From Eubacteriales bacterium (lineage in GTDB: Bacteria; Bacillota; Clostridia; Lachnospirales; Lachnospiraceae), in NCBI GenBank assembly GCA_030533235.1, contig JAUNJN010000001.1, positions 1-64,000 on the forward strand: a stretch of 64,000 nt of DNA, in the 5' to 3' direction. Positions 55,511 to 63,896 of this stretch are shown here, in pieces. The notes beneath the pieces were generated by a model. The model searched no databases. It was not told the origin of the DNA and saw only the letters and a program-made list of their open reading frames with translations. A program made the translations under genes and the position numbers. Positions within the stretch are counted from its first letter, which is position 1, and the number at the start of each line of letters is the position of its first letter.

Positions 55511-56350
55511 ATGGCAAAGAGTTTTAATATGTCTAGTTTTAAGTCACAAGTTAGACAAGCTCAGCACAAGGTTGAGCGTCAAATGCAAAACGAAATAAAT
55601 AAAGCAATGCGGAAATTTGAGGGTGATTTGAATCGAGAATTGAGAAAATACAATTCGAATGTTCGTCGTAATCAACAAATTATTATGCGTGAACTCAACA
55701 AATTGAGTTCAAATTCGAGCGTACAAACAAAATATACAATTTCGTTAAAGGTAATGCATCAACATTACACGGAAATAGAAAATGTATATCAAGATACATA
55801 TGTAACACCTGAACAAGAACACATTTTAGAACTGATTGAACGAGAACAAGCAAATGGTCTGGTTACAGCTAATGCAGTTGAGAATGAGGATTTTACTGGG
55901 GGCAATACAGATGATGTAGAAATTGGAAACAAACTACAAGTTGTATCCGAAGATTTGAATAATAGATGGAAGGGTGCTGTGTTTGCGTTAAGTCCACATA
56001 ATCCGGACGCAGCAAGACATTTTTGTACAAGTGCACGTGAGATTTTTACTGAATTCATTGAGCTAAAAGCACCGGATGCTCAAGTGTTTATGTATAATCC
56101 GGATTGTGAAAAGACTGATAGAGGAAATGCTACACGACGAGAGAAAATTAAATATATGATGCGTAATAACGATATTGTGGAAAGTGTAGTAGATTTTGCT
56201 GAGGCTGATATAACCAATATACTTGAATTATTCCATGTGTTGAGTGACGGAACGCACGGAGCTGCTGGCAGATATGGGTTTGAAAAATTAATTCAAGTAA
56301 AGAAACGTGTTGAACAGGGAATCAATTTTTTGTGTGAAATATCAGGATAA
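55511..56350 (+). CDS. Possible pPIWI-associated nuclease-like protein
   Basis: A 279-residue protein. The first ~75 residues form a charged coiled-coil (VERQMQNEINKAMRKFEGDLNRELRK). The second half has RWKGAVFALSPHNPDAARHF, CTSAREIFTEFIELKAPDA, NATRREKIKYMM and FHVLSDGTHGAAGRYGFEKL, a helical pattern that I recall from predicted pPIWI-associating nucleases (PF18165-like). GGGAGG lies 7 nt before the ATG. It sits 230 bp after the IetS gene and may be a third component or an independent defence gene. Moderate certainty. Confidence 0.5.
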   Translation: MAKSFNMSSFKSQVRQAQHKVERQMQNEINKAMRKFEGDLNRELRKYNSNVRRNQQIIMRELNKLSSNSSVQTKYTISLKVMHQHYTEIENVYQDTYVTPEQEHILELIEREQANGLVTANAVENEDFTGGNTDDVEIGNKLQVVSEDLNNRWKGAVFALSPHNPDAARHFCTSAREIFTEFIELKAPDAQVFMYNPDCEKTDRGNATRREKIKYMMRNNDIVESVVDFAEADITNILELFHVLSDGTHGAAGRYGFEKLIQVKKRVEQGINFLCEISG

Positions 56351-56376
56351 TGCAATAATACTTGGAAGGAATACTG

Positions 56377-56704
56377 ATGAAGAATCAATATATGTTCTTT
56401 GAAGAATAACTTTTTGATGGTATTGATTTGAGTGATTATATATATGAATATGAATGTGTAGAAACAGAAGAGGGTTTGGAGCATGAAGAACAGCAAAAGA
56501 ATAGATCAGTTGTCGGAACGTATAAGGTATAAATATGTTGATTTGTATAAAATAGTAAGTAGTGAGAGCTCACAATATTTTTGCCAAAGAATTTATCCTT
56601 TGATTGTAAAGATTGAAACAAAACTGTGGTATGCATTATATGTGTCAAGGGCTTTGTTCGAGAATGGGAATGTAGATAAAGATTCGATTAAAATTAGAAA
56701 TTGA
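56377..56704 (+). pseudogene. Overlapping small remnants between defence genes
   Basis: Two short frames. MKNQYMFFEE at 56377 stops and continues in the same frame as LFDGIDLSDYIYEYECVE to 56532. From 56483, another frame gives 73 residues with YVDLYKIVSSESSQYF and CQRIYPLIVKIETKLWYALY, like the beginning of larger abortive-infection or defence proteins. Neither is complete. Confidence 0.45.
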
Positions 56705-56745
56705 AATGAACAAGTGATGCAAATGAAAAATCAAGGAGAACTAAT

Positions 56746-57816
56746 ATGAGTACATTGTTTTTAATAGGAAATGGCTTTGATGTAAATTGTGGAATGAAAA
56801 CTAAATATACTGATGTCTATGATGGATATATTAAAGAGGCATCGAGTACAGATGTTATAAAGACATTTAAAGAAAATATTTCCGCAGATTATAAAACATG
56901 GGGAGATTTTGAAATGTCTATGGCGGAATATGCAAAGAATTTAAATAGTGAAAGTGAATTTTTAGAATGTATTAGAGATTTTGCGGGGTATATGGAACAA
57001 CATTTGCTTGCAGAGAATGAAAGAGTAAAACAATTATTAAGTGATGAAAGTGTTTTGACCGCAGTTGTAAAGGAGATGGAAGAATCACTAAAAAGTTTTT
57101 ATACAAGCATATCTCATAATATAGATAAAATTATGGAACAAAGAAATGCCACATATTTTACGGGATTTAGAGTAATCTCATTTAATTATACAGATGTCTT
57201 TGATGTTTTATGGAAGGAAATGCTAAAGCATAATAAAAACAATGCATCAGTTACACATATTCATGGGGTACTACAAGATGGACCGGTTTTTGGTGTTGAC
57301 AATATCAGCCAAATAAATACAAGTTACGAGCTAACAAGAAAGGGGAAAAGAGGATTTATTAAACCTGTTTTTAATAGTGAATATGATGAGCATCGAGTGA
57401 TCGAAGCGAAACGAAGAATAAAAAATTCATTGACAATATGTGCATTTGGTATGTCTTTTGGCGATTCAGATCTCTCTTGGCGCAATGAAATAATAGAGTG
57501 GCTGAAGGAAGATAAGGAACATCACTTTTTTGTTTATAGATATAATATTTCTAATGTTAAATATTATACAGTAGCTGAAAAATTAGATATTGAAGATGAT
57601 GCAAAAATACAATTGCTGTTAGAATGGGGAATAAAAGACGAAGAATTATTTAATCAGATACATATTCCTTGTGGAAAAAATATTTTCAATGTGGAAACCG
57701 TATTAAAAGAAGAATTACCTAAGCGAGATGCAAAAATAGAAGCTGATATAAAAAAGAAAATAGAGCAAGGAAAAAAGTTCGTGCAAGAGCATGCACAAGA
57801 TGTTGTTTTGACATAA
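56746..57816 (+). CDS. abiH: AbiH-family abortive infection protein
   Basis: A 356-residue protein. The N-terminus LFLIGNGFDVNCGMKTKYTD is the AbiH signature, and RVISFNYTDVFDVLW and VTHIHGVLQDGPVFGVDN follow the family. The conserved CAFGMSFGDSDLSW lies near residues 230-245. AbiH provides phage resistance by abortive infection in Lactococcus; mechanism unknown. AAGGAG precedes the ATG. It completes the island's defence set, upstream of the integrase. Confidence 0.88.
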   Translation: MSTLFLIGNGFDVNCGMKTKYTDVYDGYIKEASSTDVIKTFKENISADYKTWGDFEMSMAEYAKNLNSESEFLECIRDFAGYMEQHLLAENERVKQLLSDESVLTAVVKEMEESLKSFYTSISHNIDKIMEQRNATYFTGFRVISFNYTDVFDVLWKEMLKHNKNNASVTHIHGVLQDGPVFGVDNISQINTSYELTRKGKRGFIKPVFNSEYDEHRVIEAKRRIKNSLTICAFGMSFGDSDLSWRNEIIEWLKEDKEHHFFVYRYNISNVKYYTVAEKLDIEDDAKIQLLLEWGIKDEELFNQIHIPCGKNIFNVETVLKEELPKRDAKIEADIKKKIEQGKKFVQEHAQDVVLT

Positions 57817-57879
57817 TCAAAGTTTGAATGTTGAGCATAATCTTTAATATACGGGAAGAAATCATAGGGAGATAGTATT

Positions 57880-59067
57880 ATGGCAAAAAGAATTACCTAC
57901 CCAAACATAGATTTACAACAAACAGGAAAAAAACTAAAACACATACTCGAATCAGCAGGCTATACCCCACGCATGATTCAAGAGTATTTACATTTATCCT
58001 GCGTGCAACCAATCTACCGTTGGTACAAGGGAAGTAAGCTATCAATCATTGAATTGGTGGAACGCTACATTTCTCTGAAAACCGGAGTGAAGCATAATAC
58101 CATGGCAAATTACAGGTTCGTAGTTAATCTTCTCAAGAAAGAGGAATTTGCCTACAGACATGTGGAAGATATTAAACTTTCAGATGCCAAAATCTTTCTG
58201 ATTAAGCTTCAAAGAGATGGCAGAGGTTACAGCACGATTCATACCGTAAGGGGTGTATTAAGACCAGCATTTCAAATGGCTGTAGATGATGACCTGATAG
58301 TTAAGAATCCGTTTAACTGGGAACTTGGCACGGTTATTATCAATGATAGCAAGAAGCGGCAGGCATTATCGGCAAAGGATCAGGAAAGATTTCTTAACTT
58401 TGTGAAGGATGATCCGCATTACAGCAAATATTATGACGGATTCTTTATCCTATTTAAGACCGGGCTTCGTATCAGTGAATTTTGTGGTCTTACGGTCAGA
58501 GATTTGGATTTTGATAATGATATCATTGATGTGAATCATCAGCTTCAGAGAACCAGAAAGATGAAGTATGTAATCGAGTCCACAAAGACTACAAGTGGCA
58601 CCAGAAAGCTTCCTATGACGGAAGAGGTAAGGGATGCATTTCTTCGTATATTGGAGAATCGACCGAAACCAAAACGCGAGCCAATTATATCCGGTTATGG
58701 TGGCTTTTTATTCCTGGACAAGGATAATAAACCGACTGTGGCACTTCATTGGGAACATTATATGAGGGATGCGAGAAATAAGTTTAACAGCATGAATCCT
58801 TGGCAATTGCCGCCAATATCACCGCACATATGCAGACATACGTATTGCAGTGATATGGCAAAGACAGGAATTACGCCAAAGACCTTGCAGTATCTTATGG
58901 GACACTCGGATGTATCTGTTACATTAAATGTTTACACTCATATAGGTGTAGAGGATGCAAGAGCCGAACTGGCAAGGTTAAATGAGGCAAAAACTGACAT
59001 GAAGTCTAAAATAACACAAAAAACAGCACAAAAATCTGCACAAAAAATGGCTTTTTTCGGTGCGTAA
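57880..59067 (+). CDS. int: Tyrosine integrase with an XRE-type HTH in place of its arm domain
   Basis: A 395-residue recombinase. Residues 1-56 (YPNIDLQQTGKKLKHILES to QPIYRWYKGSKLS) match the HTH of a well-known family of small XRE regulators. From about residue 58 (LVERYISLKTGVKHNTMANY) it follows Tn916-type integrases: core-binding domain, then the catalytic residues Arg197, His316, Arg319, His342 and Tyr352. The usual ~60-residue N-terminal arm-binding domain is absent. All catalytic residues are intact. GGGAGA lies 8 nt before the ATG. It adjoins attR. Confidence 0.9.
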   Translation: MAKRITYPNIDLQQTGKKLKHILESAGYTPRMIQEYLHLSCVQPIYRWYKGSKLSIIELVERYISLKTGVKHNTMANYRFVVNLLKKEEFAYRHVEDIKLSDAKIFLIKLQRDGRGYSTIHTVRGVLRPAFQMAVDDDLIVKNPFNWELGTVIINDSKKRQALSAKDQERFLNFVKDDPHYSKYYDGFFILFKTGLRISEFCGLTVRDLDFDNDIIDVNHQLQRTRKMKYVIESTKTTSGTRKLPMTEEVRDAFLRILENRPKPKREPIISGYGGFLFLDKDNKPTVALHWEHYMRDARNKFNSMNPWQLPPISPHICRHTYCSDMAKTGITPKTLQYLMGHSDVSVTLNVYTHIGVEDARAELARLNEAKTDMKSKITQKTAQKSAQKMAFFGA

Positions 59068-59092
59068 GCCTTGTAAAATAAGGATTTGTTCA

Positions 59093-59113
59093 TAGCCCAA
59101 TTTTAGCCCAATT
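59093..59113. repeat. Tandem 11-bp repeat near attR, candidate arm sites
   Basis: TAGCCCAATT occurs at 59093-59102 and 59104-59113, period 11 bp, just after the integrase. TTTTAGCCCA recurs at the left end (51756). Such repeats next to attachment sites usually bind the integrase's accessory domain or excisionase. Confidence 0.45.
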
Positions 59114-59234
59114 AACCGGAAAAACATAGGAAAATACGAGAATTTATGAGAAGAAGCATTGTTTTATTGGTAAAATTGCACAAGTGCCAAAAACCTAGGA
59201 AATACAAGGCTTTGAGAAGATATGAGGTATTAAA

Positions 59235-59717
59235 ATGAGTGTAATAAAGGTACTCTTCATCTGCCACGGCAATATCTGCCGCTCGCCGATGGCAGAATTT
59301 GTTTTTAAGAAAAAACTGGATGAACTTGGTCTTGCAGATTTGTTTTACGTAGCATCTGCGGCGACAAGCACAGAGGAAATATGGAATGGCGTGGGCAATC
59401 CGGTTTATCCGCCGGCGAGGGAAGAACTTGCAAAGCATGGTATCTCCTGTCAGGGAAAACGTGCGATGCTTTTAAAAAAATCGGATTACGGTGCATACGA
59501 TTATTTGATTGGTATGGACCATGCTAATATCCGTAATATGCACCGAATATTAGGCGGAGATCCGGAGCAGAAGATACATTTGATGTTGGAGTTTGCAGGC
59601 TTGGAACGAGGAATCGCTGATCCTTGGTATTCCGGCAATTTTGGTGAGACGTATCGGGATGTGGATATGGGATGTGACGGGTTTCTGGCGTATCTGAAAG
59701 AACACGGGGAAATATAA
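59235..59717 (+). CDS. Low-molecular-weight protein tyrosine phosphatase
   Basis: A 160-residue phosphatase. The P-loop CHGNICRS begins at Cys10, the nucleophile, with Arg16. The general acid is in IADPWYSGNF. Length is usual. The first eight codons (MSVIKVLF) come from the integrated island, and the rest from the chromosomal gene whose original start (MIKILF) lies at 51650. The new ribosome site is weak. Roles of these phosphatases in Firmicutes include reversing tyrosine or arginine phosphorylation. Confidence 0.9.
   Translation: MSVIKVLFICHGNICRSPMAEFVFKKKLDELGLADLFYVASAATSTEEIWNGVGNPVYPPAREELAKHGISCQGKRAMLLKKSDYGAYDYLIGMDHANIRNMHRILGGDPEQKIHLMLEFAGLERGIADPWYSGNFGETYRDVDMGCDGFLAYLKEHGEI
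59259..59271. other. attR: right 13-bp direct repeat
   Basis: ATCTGCCACGGCA, identical to 51668-51680. It lies at codons 9-13 of the restored phosphatase gene, coding for the P-loop Cys-His-Gly. Confidence 0.8.
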
Positions 59718-59725
59718 AATACACG

Positions 59726-60241
59726 CTAAGGCAATGTCTTTGGATGCAGCGACAGGTCAAAAAATAACCCGAGCTTTGGAGGAAAACTCGTAAATATAAA
59801 AAAGCTGATTGTAAGCGCAAACAACGTAATGATTGCAGTAAGCAGCTGAAATGTACAGCCCTTTGTGAGGATGTGGTGCTCAAGCCATAATGCAAAGATG
59901 ACTGCACAAAAATAAATTAGGATGTTGATAAAGTCTATCAGCACACCAAATACACCCCAAATTGTGTAAAATACAACTAAAATAAATAACATACCACCGA
60001 GAATTCCGGCTGTTCTGGCAGGGAGGAAATTAGGTGGTATTTCTTTGTTTCTGAATAATTCGTAGAGCGTGACAAAGAGCATTGGAAAAAACAGAAGCTT
60101 TAAATGCTCCCAAGAGGATTCGTTGACGGCAGAAAAAAGTCCCACTGTAGGATTTTGACCGGAAAGGTCATAAGCAAAGTGCAAAAAAATACCAAGTGCT
60201 GAGATAACGAAAAAACGAACAAAATTTTGTTTGGTTATCAT
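59726..60241 (-). CDS. DUF6512-like membrane protein
   Basis: A 171-residue membrane protein with about five hydrophobic segments. The conserved opening FVISALGIFLHFAYDLSG and NESSWEHLKLLFFPMLF match DUF6512. It is encoded on the minus strand, converging with the phosphatase gene 8 bp away. Function unknown. Confidence 0.75.
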   Translation of the reverse strand: MITKQNFVRFFVISALGIFLHFAYDLSGQNPTVGLFSAVNESSWEHLKLLFFPMLFVTLYELFRNKEIPPNFLPARTAGILGGMLFILVVFYTIWGVFGVLIDFINILIYFCAVIFALWLEHHILTKGCTFQLLTAIITLFALTISFFIFTSFPPKLGLFFDLSLHPKTLP

Positions 60242-60417
60242 AATAATACCACATATTAATATTTAGTCCTATTACTATCAAGATATGCAATGATAGGTCA
60301 TAATATGACGGCTTTGAAAAAAATTGAATCGAATGCCAACGCTTGCTTTCTCTTCTGTTTTGATGTATGATTACAGATTGAAGTATTGTGCTTAAAAATT
60401 AGGAGGTTTTCAAAGAA

Positions 60418-60684
60418 ATGTATTATGTGCCCGATGACACCGACAAGTGTGGCTATTATATTTGCAACGCTTGCGGGGAAAAGTTTTTGTCACTGCAAAC
60501 GATGGACAAGATCCCTTGCCCATATTGTGAAAAGGAAATAGATTTAGAAATCGGTCCGGATGAGAAGATGGAGGATTCCACAGACACGGCAGAGCTTCAG
60601 CAGGTGCTTGAGGGAGAGGATGTTGAGAAGATGGATACATTGCTTTCACTCGCAATCACAGGTGGCAATTACGAATGGATATAG
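60418..60684 (+). CDS. Small zinc-ribbon protein
   Basis: An 88-residue acidic protein. CNACGEKF and CPYCEKE form a zinc ribbon about 20 residues apart near the N-terminus. The C-terminal half is acidic. AGGAGG lies 11 nt before the ATG. It overlaps the following gene slightly. Role unknown. Confidence 0.6.
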   Translation: MYYVPDDTDKCGYYICNACGEKFLSLQTMDKIPCPYCEKEIDLEIGPDEKMEDSTDTAELQQVLEGEDVEKMDTLLSLAITGGNYEWI

Positions 60685-60710
60685 AAGGGATAGGACATAA
60701 AAGACACATG

Positions 60711-61205
60711 GGAGAAGATTATATAATAGTCAGAGAGTTTAATGAGCAGGATATTCCGTCCTTGCGCGAGATTTGGAACAACGTTGTGGAGGAAGGAAAT
60801 GCATTCCCACAGACAGAACCTCTGCTTGACGACGATGAAGCTTTAGATTTTTTTGCAACTCAGTCATATACCGGTGTTGCCGAGTTGGACAGTAAGATTG
60901 TCGGGTTATATGTTTTACATCCGAATAATATTGGCCGTTGCGGTCATATTGCAAATGCCAGCTACGCAGTGGATGTTTCTACACGAGGCGTACATATCGG
61001 TGAGAAGCTTGTGAAGGACAGCTTGTATATGGCAGGCAAAAAAGGCTTTGGCATTTTGCAGTTTAATGCGGTTGTTGCGTCGAATGAAACTGCAATTGCA
61101 CTTTATGAAAAGCTGGAGTTTGAGCGAATCGGTACGATTCCGAACGGCTTTTTGAATAAAAACAATGAATATGAGGATATTATATTATTTTACCATACGG
61201 TATAG
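60711..61205 (+). CDS. GNAT acetyltransferase
   Basis: A 164-residue N-acetyltransferase of the L-amino-acid or SpeG/PAT type: IVREFNEQDIPSLREIWNNVV, AVDVSTRGVHIGEKLVKDSLY (acetyl-CoA loop) and NAVVASNETAIALYEKLEFERIGTIP near the C-terminus. ATG at 60711 is preferred since homology starts there; an in-frame ATG at 60675 overlaps the previous stop. It is one of seven acetyltransferase genes or remnants in the window. Confidence 0.85.
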   Translation, partial: GEDYIIVREFNEQDIPSLREIWNNVVEEGNAFPQTEPLLDDDEALDFFATQSYTGVAELDSKIVGLYVLHPNNIGRCGHIANASYAVDVSTRGVHIGEKLVKDSLYMAGKKGFGILQFNAVVASNETAIALYEKLEFERIGTIPNGFLNKNNEYEDIILFYHTV

Positions 61206-61235
61206 CGATAGCTTATGACGAAGGATGGTGTGACG

Positions 61236-62183
61236 ATGAAGATAGCAGTGCTTGGACCGAAAGGCACCTTCAGTGATAAAGCGTATGCAGAGTATGTTGC
61301 TTTGTGTGGCGACGATACCTCTTATGAGCCGGTTTATTATCCTACAATCGATGACGTTTTTTCGGCGGTAGCGGATGGTGCGGATGAGGAACCGCAGCTT
61401 GGCATTGTGCCGATTGAAAACACATTGGATGGATATGTGATTCGAACCTTGGATTTGCTGTTGGAAAAAGATGTCCGCGTAATCGATGAAACAATGGTTC
61501 CGGTCGCATTTTCGCTTGTGGGCAATATTAACTGCCTGGAGGATATACAGACATTGTATGTGCAGTTTAAGGCACATGGGCAGTGCAGACAATTTATTAA
61601 TGATTTGAAAAATGTGAAAATCATAAATACAGAGAGCAATATGGAGTCCTATTATCAGTTGGAGAATACCCCGGGTGTGGCGGCAATTGTGCCAACACAT
61701 ATTGCAAAGGAAGAACAAAATCGGTTTGTGAAGTTTGATGTAACGGATTCAGATTATAACCATACAAGGTTTATTGTATTTACAAAAGGACTTGCGGATA
61801 TCGGGGCAGATATATCAGGCTGTGCAAAAAGTCTTTCACGTGTGAATCGCTCCGAAGGTATTTCCCAAAAGACTACACAAGATGTTTCACAAGAGCCGGT
61901 ACAAGACGTAACCAAGGTTCGTATACCGGCATATATTCAACCTAAGGTTGATCGACCGGGACTTCTGTATAGCATTTTGAAAAATTTTCATGATAATCAG
62001 ATTAATTTGATTTCGATTATGTCAAGACCGACGAAGCAACAGCTTGGCACCTATAATTTCTATATTGAAATTGATATTCGGTGTGAAAGACTTATGGTTG
62101 TATACGATACGCTCCGCTTGGTAGAGCAGGATAACCGGATAAAGTTGTTGGGCGTTTATGTGGAAGGAACCAAGAATGATTAG
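61236..62183 (+). CDS. pheA: Prephenate dehydratase
   Basis: A 315-residue enzyme of phenylalanine synthesis. The PDT domain (about 1-190) has LGPKGTFSDKAYAEY, VPIENTLDGYV and the catalytic HTRFIVF (here NHTRFIVFTKG). An insertion (about 205-235) precedes the ACT regulatory domain (about 240-315), which contains DRPGLLYSILKNFHDNQINL. ATG at 61236 follows AAGGATGGTG; an in-frame ATG at 61215 is less likely. Stop is 17 bp before the next gene. Confidence 0.9.
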   Translation: MKIAVLGPKGTFSDKAYAEYVALCGDDTSYEPVYYPTIDDVFSAVADGADEEPQLGIVPIENTLDGYVIRTLDLLLEKDVRVIDETMVPVAFSLVGNINCLEDIQTLYVQFKAHGQCRQFINDLKNVKIINTESNMESYYQLENTPGVAAIVPTHIAKEEQNRFVKFDVTDSDYNHTRFIVFTKGLADIGADISGCAKSLSRVNRSEGISQKTTQDVSQEPVQDVTKVRIPAYIQPKVDRPGLLYSILKNFHDNQINLISIMSRPTKQQLGTYNFYIEIDIRCERLMVVYDTLRLVEQDNRIKLLGVYVEGTKND

Positions 62184-62200
62184 AAAGGAAGCAGACAAAA

Positions 62201-62842
62201 ATGGGAAAGAAAAATAATGAAGAAGTAATGGTTGGTGAAGTCGTTGAAGAAGCTGAAAAGTCCAAAGCGAAGGCACTGTTTAATAAGTTCAAATCACATA
62301 CATTGTTTCGCGCGGCAGTCATGATGGTTGCCGGACTTGTACTTATTATTTTTCCGTCTGCGACACAACGTACCATTGCATATATTGTTTCTGTTGTGTT
62401 GGTTGTATTTGGTGTTGTTCACTTGCTTCGTTATTTCAAGAAAACAGATGTTGACGGGGATGGGATTAAGGATGCCAATTCACCGTTTGATTTGATTTTG
62501 GGTGTTGTATTAATTGTGCTTGCAGGACTTGTTGCAAAGCTGTTTATTTCCTTTATCCCGATTGTTCTCGGCATTTTTATTATTATCAGCGGACTTTTGA
62601 AGCTGGAGCAAGGCTTCACATTGAAACGTGCGGGTTCTGCTGACTCCAAATTTGTCATGATTGTAGCAGGAGTTACAATTGTAGTCGGACTTCTTGCGGT
62701 GTTTAATCCGTTTGCAACCGGCAATGTTTTGTTGATGATTTTAGGAGCCGGTATGCTGTTTAGCGGTATCACCGATTTGATTGCAGCCGGACAGATTGCA
62801 AAGGTAATGAAATTAAAGGATGATGATTTAAGTAAATTTTAA
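62201..62842 (+). CDS. DUF308/HdeD-like membrane protein
   Basis: A 213-residue protein. An acidic N-terminus is followed by about six membrane segments in pairs, for example AAVMMVAGLVLIIFPSA, AYIVSVVLVVFGVVHLL and VMIVAGVTIVVGLLAVFNPF. These repeats are typical of DUF308, as in HdeD. AAAGGAAG precedes the start. It lies between pheA and a Fur-like gene, likely in the same operon. Confidence 0.82.
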   Translation: MGKKNNEEVMVGEVVEEAEKSKAKALFNKFKSHTLFRAAVMMVAGLVLIIFPSATQRTIAYIVSVVLVVFGVVHLLRYFKKTDVDGDGIKDANSPFDLILGVVLIVLAGLVAKLFISFIPIVLGIFIIISGLLKLEQGFTLKRAGSADSKFVMIVAGVTIVVGLLAVFNPFATGNVLLMILGAGMLFSGITDLIAAGQIAKVMKLKDDDLSKF

Positions 62843-62855
62843 TTCGGGGGTCAGT

Positions 62856-63296
62856 ATGGATACAGAAAATCAAATGCTGGAGCATGCGCTTCTCGATGAA
62901 AATGAGATATTTGCAATGTTAAAGGAAAGAGGATTCCGTTTGACACAGCAGCGAAAGATCATTGTGGAAATTATTGTTAATGAAAACTATTCATGCTGTA
63001 AAGAGGTCTATATTTTGGCGCACCGACGGGACAAAAGTATCGGGATTGCAACTGTTTACCGAATGTTGCAGGTATTAGAGGAGGTTGGAGCAATCAGCCG
63101 TAAAAATCTGCAAAAAACCGCTTGCACCGGACGATGCTGTGATATGAAGGGCGGATGTACGATTGTGACGGACAAGAGTACGCAAATTATTTTATCGGAA
63201 GAGGATATACAAGAGGCATTGAAGTATATTATGGAAAAAAACGGGTATGCCGATGTAGAGGAGATAAAGGCAGTACTCGTTAATCAGAGTGTTTGA
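62856..63296 (+). CDS. Fur-family-like regulator lacking the usual metal sites
   Basis: A 146-residue regulator. The N-terminal winged HTH follows Fur: FRLTQQRKIIVEIIVNENY, KSIGIATVYRMLQVLEEVGA. After that, the Fur dimerisation and HHxHxxC metal-binding parts are replaced by a short Cys-rich stretch, CTGRCCDMKGGC, and an unrelated helical end. It precedes mntP by 19 bp, so it might respond to manganese or thiol stress. The link is inferred from position. Confidence 0.7.
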   Translation: MDTENQMLEHALLDENEIFAMLKERGFRLTQQRKIIVEIIVNENYSCCKEVYILAHRRDKSIGIATVYRMLQVLEEVGAISRKNLQKTACTGRCCDMKGGCTIVTDKSTQIILSEEDIQEALKYIMEKNGYADVEEIKAVLVNQSV

Positions 63297-63315
63297 TAGA
63301 ATTTAGGAGCAGAAG

Positions 63316-63879
63316 ATGGGATTGATTGAGCTTTTCATTTTAGCAGTCGGTCTTTCGATGGATGCGTTTGCAGTATCCGTATGTAAAGGTCTTGCAACAA
63401 AGGATGTTTCGGTAAAACAGATGTGTCTTGCGGGTGTCTGGTTCGGTGGTTTTCAGGCGTTGATGCCTCTTATTGGATATTTTCTCGGTTCAGCCTTTGC
63501 CAAGTCAATCGAAGGCTGTGACCATTGGATTGCATTTGGGCTGCTGGCGCTGCTCGGCGTAAATATGATTAAGGAAGCATTTTCAAAGGAATCAGACGAT
63601 GAGGTAACAGATTCCTTTGGTGTAAAGACAATGTTTATTATGGCGATTGCCACAAGCATTGATGCTCTGGCAGTTGGTGTAACGTTTGCGTTTTTGCAGG
63701 TGAATATTATTCCGGCGGTTTCCTTCATTGGAATTATCACGTTTTTGTTGTCTTTTGTCGGTGTTAAAATCGGTAATTTATTCGGTGTAAAGTATGAAAG
63801 GAAAGCACAGCTTGCTGGCGGAATTATATTGGTATTAACCGGAATCAAGATTTTGCTGGAGCATCTTGGTGTATTGTAA
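63316..63879 (+). CDS. mntP: Manganese efflux pump MntP
   Basis: A 187-residue membrane transporter with six hydrophobic segments. The two family repeats begin [20 protein letters not shown] and [19 protein letters not shown]. Their Asp residues bind Mn(II). Length is normal. AGGAGC precedes the ATG. It follows the Fur-like gene and is likely co-regulated. Confidence 0.93.
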   Translation: MGLIELFILAVGLSMDAFAVSVCKGLATKDVSVKQMCLAGVWFGGFQALMPLIGYFLGSAFAKSIEGCDHWIAFGLLALLGVNMIKEAFSKESDDEVTDSFGVKTMFIMAIATSIDALAVGVTFAFLQVNIIPAVSFIGIITFLLSFVGVKIGNLFGVKYERKAQLAGGIILVLTGIKILLEHLGVL

Positions 63880-63896
63880 AGGTGCGTTGCGGATAA

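Larger units (their letters stand above)
51668..59271. mobile_element. Defence island inserted in the tyrosine phosphatase gene
   Basis: About 7.6 kb between the 13-bp direct repeats. Gene order: IetAS-like ATPase and subtilase, nuclease-like protein, remnants, AbiH and, next to the right end, an integrase. The left end holds the broken phosphatase start. The right end provides a replacement start (MSVIKVL), so the target gene is restored. The integrase lies next to attR, as in many integrative elements. There are no transfer genes. Confidence 0.82.
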
